A DNA stretch of 64,000 bases from Fagopyrum homotropicum (GCA_033239125.1 BSWB01000002.1:110584443-110648442); one strand, 5' to 3'. Positions 1-11,526 are shown, numbered from the stretch's first letter. A program made the numbers and translations. Notes: generated by a model not told the origin, from the letters alone.

Positions 1-979
1 GAGAGTTGTAACCCAAAATGAATCTGAGAATATGCAACTGTTCATGACCGGAACAACAAGTGTTAAGGAACAACTTCAAGACTTGCAAAGGTCATTAGCC
101 GCAAGAGAAGCTCAAATAGCTACACTTATGACTCAAATTGAGAACCAAGCTAATGCTAGTCGACATGAGCCAGTAAGGACGAACGATGAAAGTCCTGGTG
201 GTAGCTCATCCGTTTCCCCACAAGAGATTAGGGAAATGATTGCTCAAGGAATCCGAGAATTCCAAGTGTCATAAAACCCTCCAGTACTCGGGTATAGAAA
301 GCCATATCCGATCCAATATGATTCAGTACCATTTCCTCCCGGTTATCAAAGACCAACTTTTGATAAGTTTGATGGAATGCATGGATCACCACCCGAGCAT
401 TTGGCTCATTTTTACTCAGCATGTGGTGAGACCGCATTGAGTGATGCTTTGTTGATCCGACAATTTGTCCAATCTTTAAAGGGATCGGCATTTACTTGGT
501 ACACTCAACTTCAACCGGGATCAATCCACACATGGGATGATTTACAAAGAGCATTCCTAGCTCAATTTGTGAGCTCTAAGCCAAAGGTATCCATTATGGA
601 TCTTGCTAATACCTTTCAAAGGTCAAATGAGCTTGCAAATGATTTTATCGCCAGATGGCGAAGCTTGAGACTTCAATGCCCAGAAAAGCTAAGTGAAGAG
701 GCATGTGTCCAGATGTTTACTAATAACTTAATTCCTGAGTTAGCAGTGCATGTTGGTAGTGCTGAGCCTCGTTCTTTTGATGCCTTAGTTTCAAAGGCTT
801 GCAATGTTGAACGACAATTGGCTCGGTGTGATGCAAAAACCTATCGTCCTCAGGCAAATGAACTTAAAAGAGATGATGGAAAAAGACCTTTTAAAAAGGG
901 AGAGTCTATGGCAACCTTTATTAAACCCGGAAATAAAATCTTCACAGGAAATAATTCCCAAAATCAAGATAGAGGATAA
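1..979 (+). pseudogene. gag: T gag, 5' truncated, two in-frame stops
   Basis: The frame is open from base 2 at the window edge, so the start codon lies upstream. The N-terminal part (2-274) is Gln/Glu-rich and coiled-coil-like. After an in-frame TAA at 272-274 the same frame continues into a retrotransposon gag core at about 380-800, with the typical GSAFTWYTQL, DLQRAFLAQF and FQRSNELANDFIARWRSLR stretches. A second in-frame TAA lies at 977-979, and the same frame then runs into the protease region. No zinc knuckle is visible. Gag would form the particle that packages the element RNA. Both stops are single-codon breaks with the frame kept on each side, so this is a recently open polyprotein. 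Confidence 0.85.
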
Positions 980-3229
980 GGTAAAGATGTCATTAAAAGA
1001 CTCACTCTTGAGGAAATGAAGCAAAAGAAATATCCTTTTGACGATGATGATATCCAACGGATTTTTGATGAGTTGATGTCGTCTAAGCTTCTTACACTTC
1101 CAGAGTCAAAAAGGCCAAATGAAGTTGGAAGGACAAATGATCCAAAGTATTGTCCTTATCACCAAATTGTTAGTCACCCTATAAAAGATTGTTATGTCTT
1201 CAAAGATATAGTTGAGAGGATGATTAGCAAAGGAGAAATCAAGATTGAAGGTGAAGACTCGGTAGCTCCAAAGGCTTCATCAAATACTACATCCTTAGTG
1301 GATGCGGATAATTTGGTGATTTCCAATACACTCGAAGAACCATCTGGATTAAATGAAGATGACGGTATTCTCACGGTTTCCTTACCTATGATGGCGATAC
1401 CCGTACAATTTTCAATAGACGGTGGAAATGATATCCGCATCGTTTGGGCATATCTTGATATGCCAAGAGATGGTCCCGGAGTCCCGACTCTATATGAGAT
1501 CATGACGTGCTCAGATATCGAAGATCTGTTTTCAGATGACGATGATCTTGACATTGATAGTGATTTTGAGTGGAAAACTTGTGTAACTCGAAAGACCCGG
1601 CCAGAAGCCACTCACAAATCGAGTTCTCCTGGGTTTAGAATGATCGGAAGAAAACCCGAGAAAAAGAAAAACAAGAAAAACAAAAAGAAGAAAAACAAGA
1701 AGGAAAAGAAGCTAAATTCTGACTGTGAGGAAGAATACGTTCAACCTGAGAGGGTACCGGTTACCTTGAAAGATTTTGTCCCAAAGAAATTTTATGGTGA
1801 TGGAGAACCTTTAGAAGATGAGGCATTTTGGGGCGATGAAGTTGCTCAATGTTGCATGGCCACATGGGCCGACATATGTGAAGAAGAGGAGGAACCTGAA
1901 GTTGATGCAGTTTCTCTTCGTTCCGGACGTCAACTTCTATCTCCGAAACCCAATGAAAAAAGAAAGGAGAAAGAATTGATTTCCAATGAACATTCAAAAG
2001 TGAAAAATTTTGATGAACGTCTTGATAAAGAAACTTCTCAACTACCTCGGAAAAATGTGGAGGAAATTGAGGCGTTACAAAAAGAATCCACTTCTCACGT
2101 ACCGGTTTCGCTTCATAAAGCTCCGTACAAAGAGAAAGTAAAATATGACGTCATTAGTCACTTGAAGCGCATTCCTGCACGCTTGAGTGTTTATGATGCC
2201 CTACAAATATCAAATGAATTGAGGAAAGCCCTAATTCAGGCTCTTATGGATCCCGATGATTATAAAGATCAAGTTGAAATGGTGGAGGTTAATGATGTTT
2301 CATTATCCCCGCCAACTCAATGTGCCTCATGCATGGCTTGTATAACATTCTCGGATGAAGATCTTCAATTGGGGAATGAATATCATAATCGGCCATTATA
2401 TGTTACGGGCACTATTGGGGATACAAAGGTCAATCGAATCCTTTTGGATTGTGGATCCGCAGTAAATCTTCTTCCATTAAGGATACTAAGGACAATGGGG
2501 TTGACGACCGCACATTTATCTCCTACTTTGCTAACCATTCAAGGTTTCAATCAAGTGGGACAAAAAGCCATGGGTACCATTGCATTACAGATTGTTCTTG
2601 ACAATCTTTATAAAGATGCTTTGTTCCATGTCATAGATGTAGATACCTCTTATAATGCCTTACTTGGTCGACCATGGCTTCATGCTAGTAAATCTATAGT
2701 TTCTACTCTTCATCAATGTCTGAAATACACTGATGATAATGGAAATGAAAGGATTATTCGAGGTGACCCAAACCCTTTTCACGGAGAAAGTGTTAATTAT
2801 GCCGATGCCAAGTTTTATAAGGCGGTTAGTTTCAACTCAAACATGCCCATGGAGGTTGTCAATGGTAAAAATACTAATAATGTTCACCAAGCACCAAAAG
2901 TTTCTCTGAACGGGAAGAATGAGAAAGGTGATCCATGTTCTAAGGTGTTGTTTAAGTACACACCAAAAGATAGACGGAAAGCCGGGCAAAAACCCTTGAA
3001 CTCGGTAGAGAAGGTTATGAACTCTCTCATGACAAGTTACACCTTTCCTCTACGGAAAATTGACCAGTCTATTCCAAAAACGACTTTGGTCATTAAAAGG
3101 TCCTTCGGGGTTAAAACAAGTGATAACAGAAGTAAAGTGTCAAGAGTTGAAGCTAATAATCCTCCTTCCAAATCACTTTCAAAGAAGCTGAACAAGAAGT
3201 TCAAAGTTAAAGTGAAAAATTCAAATTAG
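980..3229 (+). pseudogene. pro: T spacer and aspartic protease domain
   Basis: Same frame as gag; the first ATG is at 1016. The first part has a Cys/His-containing stretch (KYCPYHQIVSHPIKDC, about 1147-1194). An acidic and then strongly lysine-rich tract follows (about 1510-1720). The protease-like domain is near 2390-2700: strand RPLYVTGTIG, the active-site region LLDCGSAVNLLP with its Asp codon at 2447-2449, and the downstream YNALLGRPWLH motif. Cys follows the catalytic Asp where Ser or Thr is usual, so activity is uncertain. The domain would cut the polyprotein during particle maturation. The frame ends at TAG 3227-3229 but stays open beyond it. Confidence 0.82.
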
Positions 3230-5200
3230 TTATCAAAAAACAAAGCTCCATATATCCCCTACAATGAGGATGATATTGAAAAGTTGAAGGTTTCTGACGA
3301 AGGGGGTATATTGACAGCGAGTTTTGAAGAGCCTATGACATTGACTCCGGAGGCGCAAAGCTTGTTTCTCGATGATAAAGCATCAACATCTCGGATTACA
3401 GTATTTGATAGGCTTGAAACCGGTTCAACGAGTGGAGAAACAAGAGCTTCTGTGTTTCAAAGGCTTGAATATGTTGATAGGACTAAAAACAAATCAAAAC
3501 AAATCAAAAAATGGAGGATCAGTAAGAAAAAGAAGAAAGCAAGGTTGCTTGTGCAAAAGCCAAATGAAGATTTCATGAATGCCGAAGTAGAAGAGGTGAA
3601 CATGGTGTATGTTGATATAGAGGAGGATTCACAAGATTTCATCAATACAGTTCAACCAGCATCGACAGAAATGGAAGACGGTGGACAAGCTACAATTGAT
3701 GATCTTCAAGAAATCAATTTAGGCACTCTTGAATGTCCTAAACCCGTCCTTGTTAGTGCATTGTTGACTAATGAAGAAAAAACAACATATGAAGAACTTC
3801 TCAATGAGTACAAAGATGTGTTTGCCTGGGGTTATCAGGATATGCCTGGTTTAGACTCGAAGGTGGCAATGCATAAACTAGCAATCTCTGAAGAGAAAAA
3901 GCCAGTAAAACAAGCACAATGCCGCTTTCGTCCCGAGTTGATTGTCCAAATAAATATTGAGGTTAAGAAGCTTATTGAAGCGGGTTTCATTCGTGAGGTC
4001 CAATATCCGATTTGGCTAGCCAACATTGTTCCTGTGAGGAAGAAAAATGGACAACTCCGTATTTGTGTGGACTTTATGGATTTGAATGAAGCATGCCCTA
4101 AAGATGAATTTCCATTACCTATAACCGAGTTATTGGTTGATGCCACCACTGGATTCAAGGCTTTGTCTTTCATGGATGAATTATCGGGATACAATCAAAT
4201 TAAAATGGATCCTCATGACGAAGAGCTAACTGCTTTCTGAACACCTCAAGGCACCTATTGTTATACAGTAATGCCTTTTGGTCTTAAAAATGCGGGGGCA
4301 ACTTATCAAAGAGCCATGACAATTATCTTTCGGGATTTGCTTCATAACACAGTTGAGTGTTATGTGGATGATTTAGTTGTCAAAACAAAAGAAAGAGAAG
4401 ATCACCCAAATGATCTTCGAAGGGTTTTTGAAAGGCTACGCAAGCACCAATTGAAGATGAATCCCCTCAAAAGTGCTTTCGGTGTGACATCCGGAAAATT
4501 TCTTGGTTTTATCGTTCGGGGTCGGGGAATTGAAATTGATCCTGATAAAATTAAGGCAGTCATGAATATGCCTCCTCCAAGGAATCTCCTTGAGCTTCGG
4601 GGCTTACAAGGGAAACTTGCTTACATCCGACGTTTCATTTCGAATTTGACCGGAAGATGTCAGCCATTTCTAAGGTTAATGAAGAAAGATCCTCCATTTA
4701 TATGGGATCAATCATGCCAAAATGCCTTGGATAGCATCAAGAGGTATATGATGAATCCACCAATTTTGATGACACCAATATCAAGAAGGCCTCTAATCTT
4801 GTACACCGCGGCTCTTGAACGGTCCTTAGGGGCTATGTTGGCTCAAAACAATGATGAGAGAAAAGAAAATGCCTTATACTATATCAGCCGAACCTTGGTA
4901 GGGGCTGAACACAATTATTCTGCTATGGAAAAGATATGTCTTGCTTTGGTGTTTGCCGTTCAAAAGCTACGACATTATCTTTTAACCCATCAAATTACCT
5001 TGATCTCAAAGGCTGGTCCGCTAAGATATATTTTATCAAAAGCAGTGTTGTCTGGGAGATTAGCCAAGTGGGCAATGCTATTAGCTCCTTTTGACATCAA
5101 GTTTGTGTCACAAAAGGCAGTAAAAGGACAAATCATAGCTGATTTTTTAGCTGCTCATCCAACCCCTGACAATGAAGAATTGGTATATGATCTACCAGAT
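3230..5200 (+). pseudogene. pol: T reverse transcriptase and first RNase H
   Basis: Open in the same frame after the TAG at 3227, with a TGA at 4238-4240 inside the RT (where a CGA Arg codon is plausible in AFxTPQGTY). RT motifs in order: DVFAWGYQDMPGL, QCRFRPE, the fingers motif VRKKNGQLRICVDF, FMDELSGYNQI (first catalytic Asp block), MPFGLKNAGATYQRAM, and catalytic YVDD at 4361-4372. The connection and first RNase H follow (ISRTLVGAEHNYSAMEK, LRHYLLTH). This first RNase H lacks the usual acidic residue in its opening strand (LYTAALERSLGAML). That fits the Tat lineage, where the second RNase H is thought to take over. Confidence 0.87.
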
Positions 5201-5640
5201 GAAGAAGTTCTAATGGTTGAGGAAACATCATGGCAATTATATTTTGACGGAGCGGCGAAAAAACAAGCATCTGGAGTTGGTATTGTGTTTATCACTCCTT
5301 ATGGCGGCTTGGTTCCATATTCTTTCTCTCTTTTAGAGACTTGCACAAACAATGTGGCGGAATATGAGGCACTAATCATCGGTCTTGAAATAGCTCTTGA
5401 GTTGCATATTGATCCATTAAAAGTGTTTGGTGATTCTCAATTGATCATTAGACAAATAAATGGACAATATGAAGTAAAGCATCCAAATTTGGTTCCTTTA
5501 CATGAAAGAGCAAAATGCCTCATGCAACAATTTCAACAAATAGAGGTAATGCATGTGTCAAGATCCGGAAATGATAAGGCTGATGCCCTAGCCAAATTAG
5601 CAGCATCCCTAACACTCCCTTATGAAAGAGAGATTCAAAT
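5201..5640 (+). pseudogene. T second, archaeal-type RNase H
   Basis: A second RNase H follows the degenerate first one. It has the full catalytic set: YFDGAA (Asp codon 5246-5248), NNVAEYEALIIGLEIAL, FGDSQLIIRQI and SGNDKADALAKLA. Known biology: plant Tat elements gained an additional RNase H of archaeal type between RT-RNase H and integrase, which would remove the RNA strand after minus-strand synthesis. It is open within the longer frame 4271-6950, so it is one of the better preserved domains here. The lineage call for T rests mainly on this domain. Confidence 0.86.
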
Positions 5641-6934
5641 CACAATTGGGGAGCGTCATTTGCTTTCATCGGCTTTAGATCGATTCAACTCAATCGAAGA
5701 AGTACATGTTACCTCGGTATATGAGATTGATGAAGATCTTGATTGGCGACAATCAATCATTGAATATCTTCAACATGGAAATTTACCTGATGACGCCAAA
5801 AAGAAAGTGGATATCAAACGGCGGGCACCGCGTTTCTTGTTGAAAAATGATACATTGTATCGTAGAGCCTTTGATGATGTATTGCTTCGGTGCTTATCAA
5901 AAGAAGAAGCAAAATATATTCTCACGGAAACTCATGCCGGAATATGTGGGGCACATCAAGGTGGTCCTAAGTTAGCCGATCAAGTTAAACGGCTAGACTA
6001 TTATTGGCCGACCATGGTGAAAGACGCAATGAATTTTGCTAAGACATGTCATACGTGTCAAATTCATGGTGATTTCATTCATCAACCTCCTCAACTCCTC
6101 CATCCGACAATCTTGTCTTGGCCCTTCAATGCATGGGGTCTTGATGTTGTAGGGCCTATTAATCTGTCATCATCACGGGGTCATCAATACATTTTGGCCG
6201 CAACTGATTATTTCTCCAAATGGGCCGAAGCTTTACCATTGAAAGTAGTGGGGGCAAAAGAAGTTGCCAACTTTATCAAAATCCATTTGATATACCGATA
6301 TGGAGTTCCTTTGAAGATAATATCGGACAATGCACTCTATTTCAAAAATCAAGTAATGGTGAAACTAGCTGAAAAATTCGGTTTCAAACACAGTTTTTCA
6401 TCAAGCTACAATCCATCTTCGAATGGTCAAGCTGAAGCATTCAATAAGGTTCTATGCAAAATTCTCAAGAAGATTGTCTCAAAATCAAGAAGCGATTGGC
6501 ACGAAAGGTTGCATGAAGCATTGTGGGCATATCGAACAACAGTTCGAACATCTACTGGATGTACACCATATAACTTGGTATTTGGATCTGAAGCCGTCTT
6601 ACCTCTTGAGGTACAATTACCTTCCCTTAGGGTTGCAGTACAACTGACCGATCCCGAGGAAAATGTCAAAGTCCGTCTAGCTGAACTCGAAGCATTAGAC
6701 GAGTGTAGGTTGGCGACACAACAAAGACTCGAAATCTATCAAGCTCAAGTAGCTGGTGCATTTAATAAACGAGTCAAGTTCCGATCCTTTTCGGTGGGTG
6801 ATTTGGTTCTTACAGTAAGACGACCAATTGTCATTAACCGAAAATCAAAAGGAAAATTTGAGCCAAAATGGGAAGGCCCATATGTTATCACCAAGATTTT
6901 CCCTACGGGAGCATACGAGCTTTCAAACAATGAA

Positions 6935-6950
6935 GGCAAGATATTATATT
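6935..6950. repeat. Left 16-bp target duplication of LINE
   Basis: GGCAAGATATTATATT, identical to 7350-7365. This copy lies in frame within the integrase C-terminus of T. Confidence 0.93.
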
Positions 6951-7349
6951 TTTTTTTTTTGAAAAGTTAATTTGTATTTAGAATGAATATACAATGTGGA
7001 TGATGGACTCTAGTCCAGAATACAGGGGCATAGCCAACTAGAACAAGATCAAAGTACGAAGCCAAATGAGAGAAGGACTAGAATGGTTCTAATCAAGTCT
7101 AAGATTCAACATTCCCACAACTTGAAGTGAGCTAGGGGAACGATCCTTCCATTTGGCTTGGAAGTGACTTTTAATTGAGGTGATGATACTAGCTGCGCAC
7201 TCAATTGCTCTTGTGAACTGGTTGTTGTAGATCATCTTGTTTCTTGAAGTCCAAACATGATAAATGAAAGAGATGATGGATGCAACTCTAAGACTATCCA
7301 ACAGGTTCGGCTTGTGTGTGCTGCGGGAGCTAAGCCATTGCCAAATGTT
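6951..7349 (-). mobile_element. 5'-truncated LINE tail in T pol
   Basis: On the minus strand this is a 399-bp piece ending in poly-A (T run at 6951-6960). It encodes, in minus orientation, the end of a plant L1-type LINE ORF2 (FIYHVWTSRNKMIYNN, about 7220-7265). It is flanked by a perfect 16-bp direct repeat, GGCAAGATATTATATT, at 6935-6950 and 7350-7365. Poly-A tail, 5' truncation and a long target duplication are the classic marks of target-primed reverse transcription. The insertion must be younger than T. Confidence 0.9.
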
Positions 7350-7365
7350 GGCAAGATATTATATT
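7350..7365. repeat. Right 16-bp target duplication of LINE
   Basis: GGCAAGATATTATATT, identical to 6935-6950. The T integrase frame resumes after it. Confidence 0.93.
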
Positions 7366-7533
7366 ATTGTGTAAATGAGAAGTTTATAAGGAAGTTCTTT
7401 ACTTGATGTAAAAAAAAAAAAAAGGCCATTGTACACAAATGATAGTGAAATAACTTGAAAACCCCTTCATAGAAGGTGAGTTCGAGTTGTTTTGGTGATG
7501 TGTATAGAAAAAAGGGCTAAAAAAAAAAGAGAA

Positions 7534-7620
7534 GTTCCCAAACGAACTACGGAAGGCTTGATCCCTCACAAAGAGATTACGTAGGCAGTCTAGTTAATCA
7601 AATGCTAGTGCAGCCACAAA
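7534..7620 (+). repeat. T 3' UTR repeat, copy 1
   Basis: The unit reads GTTCCCAAACGAACT ... GGCTTGATCC ... TACGTAGGCAG ... TAGTTAATC ... GTGCAGCCACAAA. A close copy is at 7667-7758. More degenerate copies, keeping CTTGAT(T/C)C and TACGTAGG, lie inside the 3' LTR at about 9559-9634 and 9858-9932. The function is unknown. Confidence 0.75.
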
Positions 7621-7666
7621 AAACAAAAAAAAATCATCACCAGTTCCCAAAAGAACTGCCCCGTAA

Positions 7667-7758
7667 GTTCCCAAAAGAACTTCAAAAAGGCTTGATCCTT
7701 CACAAAGAGGGTACGTAGACAATCTAGTTAATCCAAATGTTAGGTGCAGCCACAAAAA
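7667..7758 (+). repeat. T 3' UTR repeat, copy 2
   Basis: Second copy of the unit at 7534-7620, preceded by an extra GTTCCCAAAAGAACT at about 7643. Confidence 0.75.
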
Positions 7759-8446
7759 TCAACGAAACTTTTTCTTTTCTTTGTTAAAAAGAAAAGAAGA
7801 GTAAGCAAAATACGTCTATGAAAGATGATAAGTTGAAGGCTTCTATGCCTAAATTTCTCTACTTTGAACATCATTCGCAAGTTTGATGGTTAATCCCAAA
7901 TTCTTCTTAACAAAATCTCCTTTCAAGGAATAAAATTTTAAAATTTCCCAAATATTTGATCAAATTCACAATTGTTTTGCAATGTGAATTATCTCATACC
8001 CTCAAACAAATAAATGATATTCTTCCAAACTCCTTTATTTTTATCTCAAAGAAAGAGATATAAATCAAGTTGACTAACGTCATCAAACTATTTGATCAAT
8101 AAAGCCTCCCAAAACCTAAAAGAGATATCTACAAAGTCTCTAAACCAATGACATAAAGCTCTCAAAACTAAACACTTGTCTGCCACAAAAAGGCCTCAAG
8201 CCAAATATCAAAAGCAAATTTCAAAGAAACAAATTCTATAAAACTTAAAGTTTTTATACCCATACATCATATTGTTGACCAAGTGACTATGGGTAAATTT
8301 CATATCCAAACAAAATACCATTGGGACTATTCAATATGTTCCTCATTCATGCATGCATAAATGAAACCAAATGGTTTCAGATGCGACGTGTCTTACAAAT
8401 ATAAAATCATCGAACTTTAAGCGCGTTCAATTTCTCACACGCATAA

Positions 8447-8461
8447 AGTTCGGGGGGCAAC
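8447..8461 (+). promoter_or_regulatory. T polypurine tract region
   Basis: The G-rich AGTTCGGGGGGCAAC lies directly before the LTR start TGTTCGGG at 8462, the expected place for the plus-strand primer. It is not a pure purine run. Confidence 0.6.
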
Positions 8462-10103
8462 TGTTCGGGAATGAAATTTCATGAATTTAGTTATTTATGA
8501 AATTATATAAAACTCATGAAATTGACTATAAATATTTTTGGTATAGTTAATTTCTTATAATCATATTTTAAATTTTTAGGCTTCAATCAAAAATAAATAA
8601 ATAAATAAAACTAAGCCTAAAAAAATATTGATTAAGAGCTTAAAAAAAAATTTCAAAAGTAATTTAGCTCATTTAATACCAAGGTGATAAATTGGTAAAT
8701 TAAAAAAAAAGAGGTAGACTTATGGGATTGGTTTCTCTAACTACGTTGGTTTGGCGGACAAAAACAAAAAAGAAATGGATAAATGGTTTCTGCATACTTG
8801 AAATGGCATGTGATACACATTACAAGTCCCTGCCATGGCTCAAATTAAAGAAGTATTCTACCATATTGATTTGGGGTTTTGTTTTATTTATATTAATCCT
8901 CCTGTCAATTCTTCATCAAGATGTGAAGGGCATGGCTTCACGTTCATGCTCAAATGATGTAAATAGTAGCAAAAAAAAATATACATTTGTATTCAAGTCT
9001 CGTAGTTGGTTCGAAAGTATATACTTTCGACCGCTACGTTAACCCGTAGTTGGTCCGAAAGTATATACTTTCGGACGCTACGTTAACCCGTAGTTAGTCC
9101 GAAAGTAATTACTTTCGACTGCTACTCAAAACTCGTAGTTGATTCGAAAGTGACTACTTTCGATCGCTACATTATACCCGCAGTTGGTTTTGAAGTTGTT
9201 TTCTTCCGACCGAAGACAAAAAATCATAGGCTCATGTTTTCAACACGTTTACTCTTGTAAACAAACTACTAACACGCATGCGCAAGTGTACGCCTTTAGT
9301 ATACCACGACAATTCTTCAATGGGGTTCAGTTGATAGGTCTCCTTGATCGCTGTCTAACTCCATAACCGGACTGAAAGGAATTACTGCGGTCAATCACAA
9401 AATATATTTTTGACTTTTATATGAAATGAAAGTCATAAAGTTAAATTTTAAATAATCTTTTAATACAAAAGAATACGTATTAAATTCAACCGCAAAATAT
9501 ATTTTTGACTTTTATATCAAATAAAAGTCGTAAAATTAAATTCTAAATATATCTTTTAAGAACTACGTACGACTTGATTCCTTATAAAGGATACGTAGGA
9601 AATTTGGTAAATTATAAACCAGATTCAACCACAAGTTTTAAAATAAAATAAAATAAAATAACCTATCACTATTTTTGATCATGTGCGTGATAGTAGGGAT
9701 AAATTAAGCAACCCTTCCTAGAAGGTGGGTTTAATTTAATCCTTTGATGCATGGTCGAGATATAAATACCATGCAAATGATAGTTGAATCATCGTCTAGG
9801 CAACCCTTCTTAGAAGATGGATCGGGACTTTGATTCTCTGATGCATGAAAACACCGCACGGAACTACGTGAGGCTTGATCCTCTTTAACGAGGTACGTAG
9901 GCAACCCGTCCAAAAGCGGGTGCAGCCCAAATCACCAAAACCAACCAAACATCGGTATTTATATAACTTAGAATCAAAAGGTCAAAAAGAGAGGGTCGAA
10001 CTCAAATAAAAAAAAATAATAAATAAAATGTGTTTTGTAAATTTGTTTTCGAATAAAATATAAAAAAGACGTTTTGTAAATTTGTGTACATTTTTACTCA
10101 ACA
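8462..10103 (+). repeat. T 3' LTR, 1642 bp
   Basis: Starts TGTTCGGG and ends ACTCAACA, giving TGTT...AACA ends. The right edge is fixed because the integrase coding of B resumes at 10104 (minus strand, after NRE). Inside are a tandem palindrome array (9001-9222) and two degenerate TACGTAGG repeats (about 9559-9634, 9858-9932). The ORF of about 100 codons at 8722-9042 overlaps the palindromes and has no family resemblance, so I do not call it. The partner LTR is off-window. Confidence 0.82.
9001..9222. repeat. Tandem array of palindromes in T LTR
   Basis: Five units of 44-45 bp start at 9001, 9045, 9089, 9134 and 9179; the last is degenerate. Each unit has the form CGTAGTTGG - palindrome - CGCTACG. 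The palindromes are TCGAAAGTATATACTTTCGA (9011-9030), CCGAAAGTATATACTTTCGG (9055-9074) and CGAAAGTAATTACTTTCG (9100-9117), all perfect although their sequences differ. Unit 4 is imperfect. They could form cruciforms or RNA hairpins. Confidence 0.88.
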
Positions 10104-11507
10104 CTCCCGGTTGGAGATCTCCACTTGGCCACTAGTTTGGGGATGGTAAGGTGTTGCCACCTTATGAGTCACCCCATACTTAGCCAAAAGTGTCTCGAAG
10201 TTCCTATTAGTGAAATGCTTCCCTCCATCACTTATGATCACCCTTGGTGTTCCAAACTTAGGGAAGATCACTCGGTTGAAGAACCGCACCACAACCTTGG
10301 CATCATTTGTACGAGAGGCGATTGCCTCTACCCATCTCGAAACATAGTCTACCGCCAATAGGATGTAGAGGTTGCCACAAGAAGAGGGGAATGGTCCCAT
10401 GAAGTCCACACCCCACACATCGAATATCTCCACTTCTTGTATGTTGTTCAAGGGCATCTCATTCCTCCTTGAGATGTTGCCCGTTCTTTGGCAAGCATCA
10501 CAAGCTACCACAAAATTCTGCACATCCTTGAACAAACTTGGCCAAAAGAATCCCGATTGCAACACCTTAGCACATGTCTTGTGTGAGCTAGCATGGCCTC
10601 CACATGGCAAGGAGTGACAATGGCGGATCACACTCTCCACCTCATCCTCCGGTATGCATCTTCTAAAAACTCCATCCGGCCCTCTTTTGAACAAAAGTGG
10701 TTCACTCCAATAGTAATGCCTCACATCCTTGAAGAACTTTTTCCGCTGGGCATATGACAAACCGGGTGGCACCTCCTCGCACACAAGATAGTTCACAATG
10801 TCGGCATACCATGACTCACTTCCTCTAGACACTTGAAATAGACACTCCTCCATCATTTGCAACTGCTCATCCCGGAATGAGTCATCAATCGGGATGTCAT
10901 CTTTTCCAATCTCCAATGGAGGTAGTCTACTAAGATGGTCCGCTACAGAATTTTTGGACCCCTTCTTGTCCCGGATTTCCAAATCAAACTCTTGAAGAAG
11001 AAGGATCCACCGAATCAAACGAGGCTTGGCATCCTTCTTTGTAAGGAGATAACGGATCACAGCATGATCCGTATAAACAATGACCTTCGCTCCAACAAGA
11101 TATGAGCGGAACTTCTCAAATGCATACACAACCGCTAACAACTCCTTCTCGGTGGTAGCATAATTAAGTTGGGCTTCATCTAGCGTCTTGCTAGCATAAT
11201 AGATGGCATGTGTTAGCCCATCTTTCCTTTGTCCCAAAACAGCCCCAACGGCTACATCACTCGCGTCGCACATGATCTCAAACGGTAAACTCCAATCCGG
11301 AGGTTGCATTATGGGAGCGGTGATCAAAGCATTCTTTAACCTACAAAAAGCCTCAAGGCAATCCTTGGAGAAATAAAACTCAACATCTTTCATTAGTAGG
11401 TTAGTATAAGGCTTAGAAATCTTAGAGAAATCTTTAATAAATCTCCGGTAAAAACCGGCATGCCCTAGAAAACTCCTTACCCCCTTCACCGAGGTAGGTG
11501 GTGGCAA
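10104..11507 (-). pseudogene. pol: B RNase H and integrase, 3' end cut by T
   Basis: A minus-strand frame of about 468 codons. It opens with the RT thumb (SVKGVRSFLGHAGFYRRFIKDFSKI) and continues with RNase H (FEIMCDASDVAVGAVLGQ, YASKTLDEAQLNYATTEKELLAV, VIVYTDHAVIRYLL, SVADHLSRL). The integrase zinc domain follows (HCHSLPCGGHASSH ... CDACQRTGN), then the core FDVWGVDFMGP, VIISDGGKHF and GQVEISNRE, so D, D and E are all present. Coding then stops at the T LTR. A small indel at about 11508-11532 puts this frame out of register with the upstream gag-RT frame. Confidence 0.9.
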
Positions 11508-11526
11508 CTTCTCTATTTTCTATATC

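Larger units (their letters stand above)
5641..7406 (+). pseudogene. int: T integrase, last codons split by a LINE tail
   Basis: The integrase has the HHCC zinc domain (HAGICGAHQGG ... YYWPTM ... CHTCQIHGD, about 5932-6070). The core has GLDVVGP, IISDNALYF and GQAEAFNK, which carry the D, D and E positions, and the C-terminal part has FSVGDLVL and KWEGPYVI. The frame reaches NNEGKILY and then runs into a run of T at 6951. Removing the insertion 6951-7349 plus one copy of its 16-bp duplication lets the frame continue for a few more codons to TGA 7404-7406. The enzyme would insert the DNA copy into the genome. No chromodomain is visible. Confidence 0.87.
7407..8446 (+). other. T non-coding 3' region
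   Basis: About 1 kb between the pol stop and the polypurine tract. It is A/T-rich without a convincing ORF. It holds two copies of an approximately 90-bp repeat (7534-7620, 7667-7758), several A runs, and otherwise nothing I recognise. Confidence 0.7.
1..10103 (+). mobile_element. T: Tat-type Ty3/gypsy retrotransposon, 5' end outside window
   Basis: The internal region runs from before base 1 to 8461, followed by a 3' LTR at 8462-10103. The domain order seen is gag, aspartic protease, RT, RNase H, a second archaeal-type RNase H, and integrase; this order with a dual RNase H is known from the Tat/Ogre/Retand branch of plant Ty3/gypsy elements. The whole polyprotein lies in one reading frame, broken by in-frame stops at 272, 977, 3227 and 4238 and by a LINE tail in its last codons. 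The element sits inside the integrase of element B: coding sequence of B resumes exactly at 10104. The 5' LTR and the left target duplication are off-window, so the duplication (right copy would be CTCCC, 10104-10108) cannot be checked. Confidence 0.88.

Noticed and set aside
8722..9042. Reading of 106 codons in the T LTR
   Set aside because: It runs into the palindrome array, has no recognisable domain and lies within an LTR.
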